64,000 bases of DNA. Origin: Bradyrhizobium arachidis (GTDB lineage Bacteria; Pseudomonadota; Alphaproteobacteria; Rhizobiales; Xanthobacteraceae). The stretch is taken from positions 2,914,001-2,978,000 of the forward strand of contig NZ_CP030050.1 in NCBI RefSeq assembly GCF_015291705.1, read 5' to 3'. The notes beneath the pieces are model-generated. The model had not been told where the DNA came from and did no database searches. It saw nothing but the letters and a program-made list of their open reading frames with translations. Shown one piece after another: positions 61,752 to 64,000 of the stretch (positions are counted from its first letter, which is position 1; every line of letters starts with the position of its first letter). A program made the position numbers and the translations under genes.

Positions 61752-63590
61752 ATGTCCGACAAGATTTCACGACACGACATCCCCACAACCGGCGCCGCGG
61801 AGCAGCGTCACCACGCGCGGCAGGAGCAGAACGGTGATGGTGCAAAGCACGGTACACGCCGCGAATTTATCGGTGCTGGTGCCGCCGCGGCAGCCCTTGC
61901 CGTAGCGGGGCCGGCGGGTCCTGCGCTTGCCAAGGACAAGTCGGCTGGTGCGTCCGACCGGCCGCAAGCATCTGCCGCGAGTTACGACGAAGGCTTCCGC
62001 CGCCGCGCGGTGGAATTGCGGCAGAAACTGGCGCACGACGTTGCCAGCGCACCGATTCCGCCGCATCCTCACAACGGAGATCAACAGCGCTATCCCAATG
62101 CGATCGGCTCGGATACCCGTGGTCTGCCGCATGACGAGCGTGGCGAGGTCAATGCCGAGGCCTGGCGGTTGGCGAACGTGGCGTTTTCCACGCGCAGCCC
62201 AGCGGACTTCGAGAAGATTCCGCTTGGTGGCGCGCGCAAGCTCGTCAATCCCGTGGGCACTCTCGCCGTTAGCCTCGACGGTCTCAACGCGTCTCAGTTC
62301 CAGTTACCGGCGGCACCGGCCCTCGCAAGTCCCGCGCGTGCGGCCGATGCAGTCGAGATCTACTGGCAGTCCCTGCTGCGGGACGTGCCATTCACGGAAT
62401 ATAACGAGGAGACTTCCAACCCGGATATCCGTGCTGCGGTCGACGAGCTCAACCGCATCGCCGCTTTCCAGGGACCGAAGGTGAACGGCCGCGTCACGCC
62501 CCAGACGCTGTTTCGCGGCAGCGTTGCTTATGTCGATCCGGCCGACCCGAGCGGTGCGACCCCGCGATGGGTGACGCCTCCGGGCGTGATCGACGGTCCG
62601 CTGGTTTCGCAATTCCTGTATCGGGATGTTCCGCTCGGCAATCAAAGCCTCTCCGCAAAAATCCGCGCCTATGCGCCGACACCGGATTTCCTGACGAAGT
62701 ACGACGAATGGCTGCACGTCCAGAACGGCAATGTGCCGCGAGAGCGCATCACCTACGAATCGACGCCGCGCTACATTTCCAACGGGCGCGACCTTGGTGC
62801 TTATGCGCACACGGCGCAGGCCTTCAATTTCGTCGCTAATCAACTGTTGAGCGCGCCGGAGTTTGCAGCCGAGCCGGCCTATGGCGGGATCTATCCGGCG
62901 AACAAGCCGGCGACGGCTCCAGGAGATCCTTATCTGCGCTCCAAGACCCAGGGCGGAGCTTCCGGGACATTCGGGGCGGCCTACTATCAATCGATCATTG
63001 CGCTGGCTTCTTCGCTCGCAATACGGATCAACTATTACCAGAAATGGTACGAGCAGCGGATCGTGCGCCCCGAGGCGTTCTCCGGGCTGGTTCACCATCG
63101 CCTCGCCAACAAGGTCTCCGACTATCCGATCCACGACAGCTTGCTCGGTTCGCAAGCGCTGGAGCGAAGCCGGAACAAGAATGGCACGTTCCTGCTCGGT
63201 CATATCTTTCCCGAGGGAGCGCCGCTTCACTCGTCTTACCCCGGAGGCGCCGCGATCATTGCCGCGGTCACCGTGACCTTGCTGAAGGCGTTCTATGACG
63301 AGAGCCGGGAGTTTCCGAATCCCGTCCAGCCCGATCCGAAGGATCCGACGCGGCTGATTCCATACCGGGGGCCGCCGCTCACGGTCGGAGGCGAATTGAA
63401 CAAGCTCGCGCTGAATTACTCTGGTGGCCGGACCTGGGGCGGCATCCACTGGCGCTCCGACGCCGCGGCATCCTTTCCGCAAGGGGAGAATCTCGCGATC
63501 AGCCTGCTGCGCGAACAGAAGGCGACATTTGCCGAGCCGTTCGACGGATTCAGCTTCACTAGGTTCGACGGCTCGAAGATCACAGTCTGA
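61752..63590 (+). CDS. Vanadium-dependent haloperoxidase-like protein, Tat-exported
   Basis: A 612-aa protein with a Tat signal (TRREFIGAG near residue 35) in the vanadium bromoperoxidase group. Vanadate-site residues: Lys431 and Arg439 (KWYEQRIVRPE, Lys-x7-Arg-Pro as in algal bromoperoxidase), Arg560 and His566 (GRTWGGIHW). The loop is HSSYPGGAA, so positions that are Ser and His in the algal enzyme are Gly498 and Ala500. The loss of the acid-base histidine makes classical halide oxidation doubtful. Periplasmic. Preceded by a 187-base intergenic gap. Confidence 0.85.
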   Translation: MSDKISRHDIPTTGAAEQRHHARQEQNGDGAKHGTRREFIGAGAAAAALAVAGPAGPALAKDKSAGASDRPQASAASYDEGFRRRAVELRQKLAHDVASAPIPPHPHNGDQQRYPNAIGSDTRGLPHDERGEVNAEAWRLANVAFSTRSPADFEKIPLGGARKLVNPVGTLAVSLDGLNASQFQLPAAPALASPARAADAVEIYWQSLLRDVPFTEYNEETSNPDIRAAVDELNRIAAFQGPKVNGRVTPQTLFRGSVAYVDPADPSGATPRWVTPPGVIDGPLVSQFLYRDVPLGNQSLSAKIRAYAPTPDFLTKYDEWLHVQNGNVPRERITYESTPRYISNGRDLGAYAHTAQAFNFVANQLLSAPEFAAEPAYGGIYPANKPATAPGDPYLRSKTQGGASGTFGAAYYQSIIALASSLAIRINYYQKWYEQRIVRPEAFSGLVHHRLANKVSDYPIHDSLLGSQALERSRNKNGTFLLGHIFPEGAPLHSSYPGGAAIIAAVTVTLLKAFYDESREFPNPVQPDPKDPTRLIPYRGPPLTVGGELNKLALNYSGGRTWGGIHWRSDAAASFPQGENLAISLLREQKATFAEPFDGFSFTRFDGSKITV

Positions 63591-63706
63591 AGAACTGGCT
63601 TGCTCAAGTGCTGAGGTTGCGGCGAAGAGGCGTGACAGGGGATGGCGCGTGGGCGATCATTCCGCTCGAGATGTTCAACTGGCCTCAATTTCTAGAGAGT
63701 ATCCCA

Positions 63707-64000
63707 ATGCCAAGCACACGAATCACGACGGGTCTCTGGGCACGAAACCGGGAGCAAGAGGTCATCGAGAGTGTTCAGTCGGCGCTGCTCTCGGCGCTCA
63801 GGATACCCGACTACGACCGCGATATCGTTCTGGATTTCTACGACGCTGGCGCCCGGATCGTTCCGACCGGCCGTTCGGACCACTATGTGCGCGTCGAGGT
63901 GGCGTTGTTCTCGGGGCGGTCGATTGAAGCGAAGCGCTTGCTGTACAAAACCCTCGTCGCGAACCTAGCCGCGCTCGGCGTGCCCGCGACGGAGATCAAG
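63707..64000 (+). CDS. Tautomerase-family protein, truncated by the window edge
   Basis: 98 codons are visible, running off the right end. The sequence (PSTRITTGLWARNREQEVI, then ALRIPDYDRD and LFSGRSIEAKRLLYKTLV) fits the tautomerase / 4-oxalocrotonate superfamily. I start at 63707 so that Pro2 becomes the N-terminal catalytic proline; an in-frame ATG at 63671 would bury it. GAGAG precedes the ATG. Confidence 0.8.
   Translation, partial: MPSTRITTGLWARNREQEVIESVQSALLSALRIPDYDRDIVLDFYDAGARIVPTGRSDHYVRVEVALFSGRSIEAKRLLYKTLVANLAALGVPATEIK

Overview
The window is high-GC DNA with dense alphaproteobacterial gene content, most like a Bradyrhizobium-type soil or root bacterium: many ABC importers, Tat-exported proteins, flavin monooxygenases and LysR/GntR/WYL regulators. 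This taxonomic reading is an inference from protein style. I saw no rRNA, tRNA, CRISPR array or intact insertion sequence.

Layout. 0-2 kb is a worn region: an edge-truncated GIY-YIG protein, a small related-looking protein, a haloperoxidase remnant and a TetR gene broken by an amber codon. 2.3-4.2 kb holds a nitrilase-type hydrolase and an aldo/keto reductase. 4.3-16.1 kb is the first organosulfur block: permease, binding protein, ATPase and two LLM flavin monooxygenases on the plus strand; a MetQ-type binding protein with an exported amidohydrolase; a third LLM enzyme; an orphan sulfonate-type binding protein; and a fluoroacetate-dehalogenase-like enzyme. 16.1-26.0 kb (minus) is a peptide-type importer with three family-5 binding proteins and a nitroreductase. 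26.5-30.7 kb carries metQ, cysE, a DOPA-dioxygenase-like gene, a DszC/SfnB-like remnant, a HAD phosphatase and a tandem rhodanese. 30.9-36.8 kb is a compact unit: a GntR/UTRA regulator divergent from a sulfonate-type importer followed by a 790-aa DUF3604/PHP-like protein. 36.8-43.3 kb has an ABC-F ATPase and a ribose-type importer with two tandem binding proteins, a frameshifted ATPase and a permease lacking a proper start. 43.7-46.1 kb has a TauD-type dioxygenase and a fourth LLM enzyme. 46.3-54.0 kb is mixed: TfoX-like protein, lactate-permease family transporter, FMN split-barrel protein, GST, LysR, SnoaL-like protein, WYL regulator and MFS exporter. 54.1-58.1 kb is an ssuA-C-B-LLM operon. 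58.5-61.6 kb is an amino-acid binding protein with a fused double permease and no ATPase. The window ends with a vanadium-haloperoxidase-like protein and a truncated tautomerase.

How it works together. The likely theme is scavenging of organic sulfur: importers bring in sulfonates and related compounds, FMNH2-dependent LLM monooxygenases and a 2-oxoglutarate dioxygenase release sulfite, and CysE, MetQ and the rhodanese belong to cysteine, methionine and sulfane handling. No dedicated flavin reductase is encoded here. The most promising undescribed unit is the GntR, importer and DUF3604 cluster at 30.9-36.8 kb.
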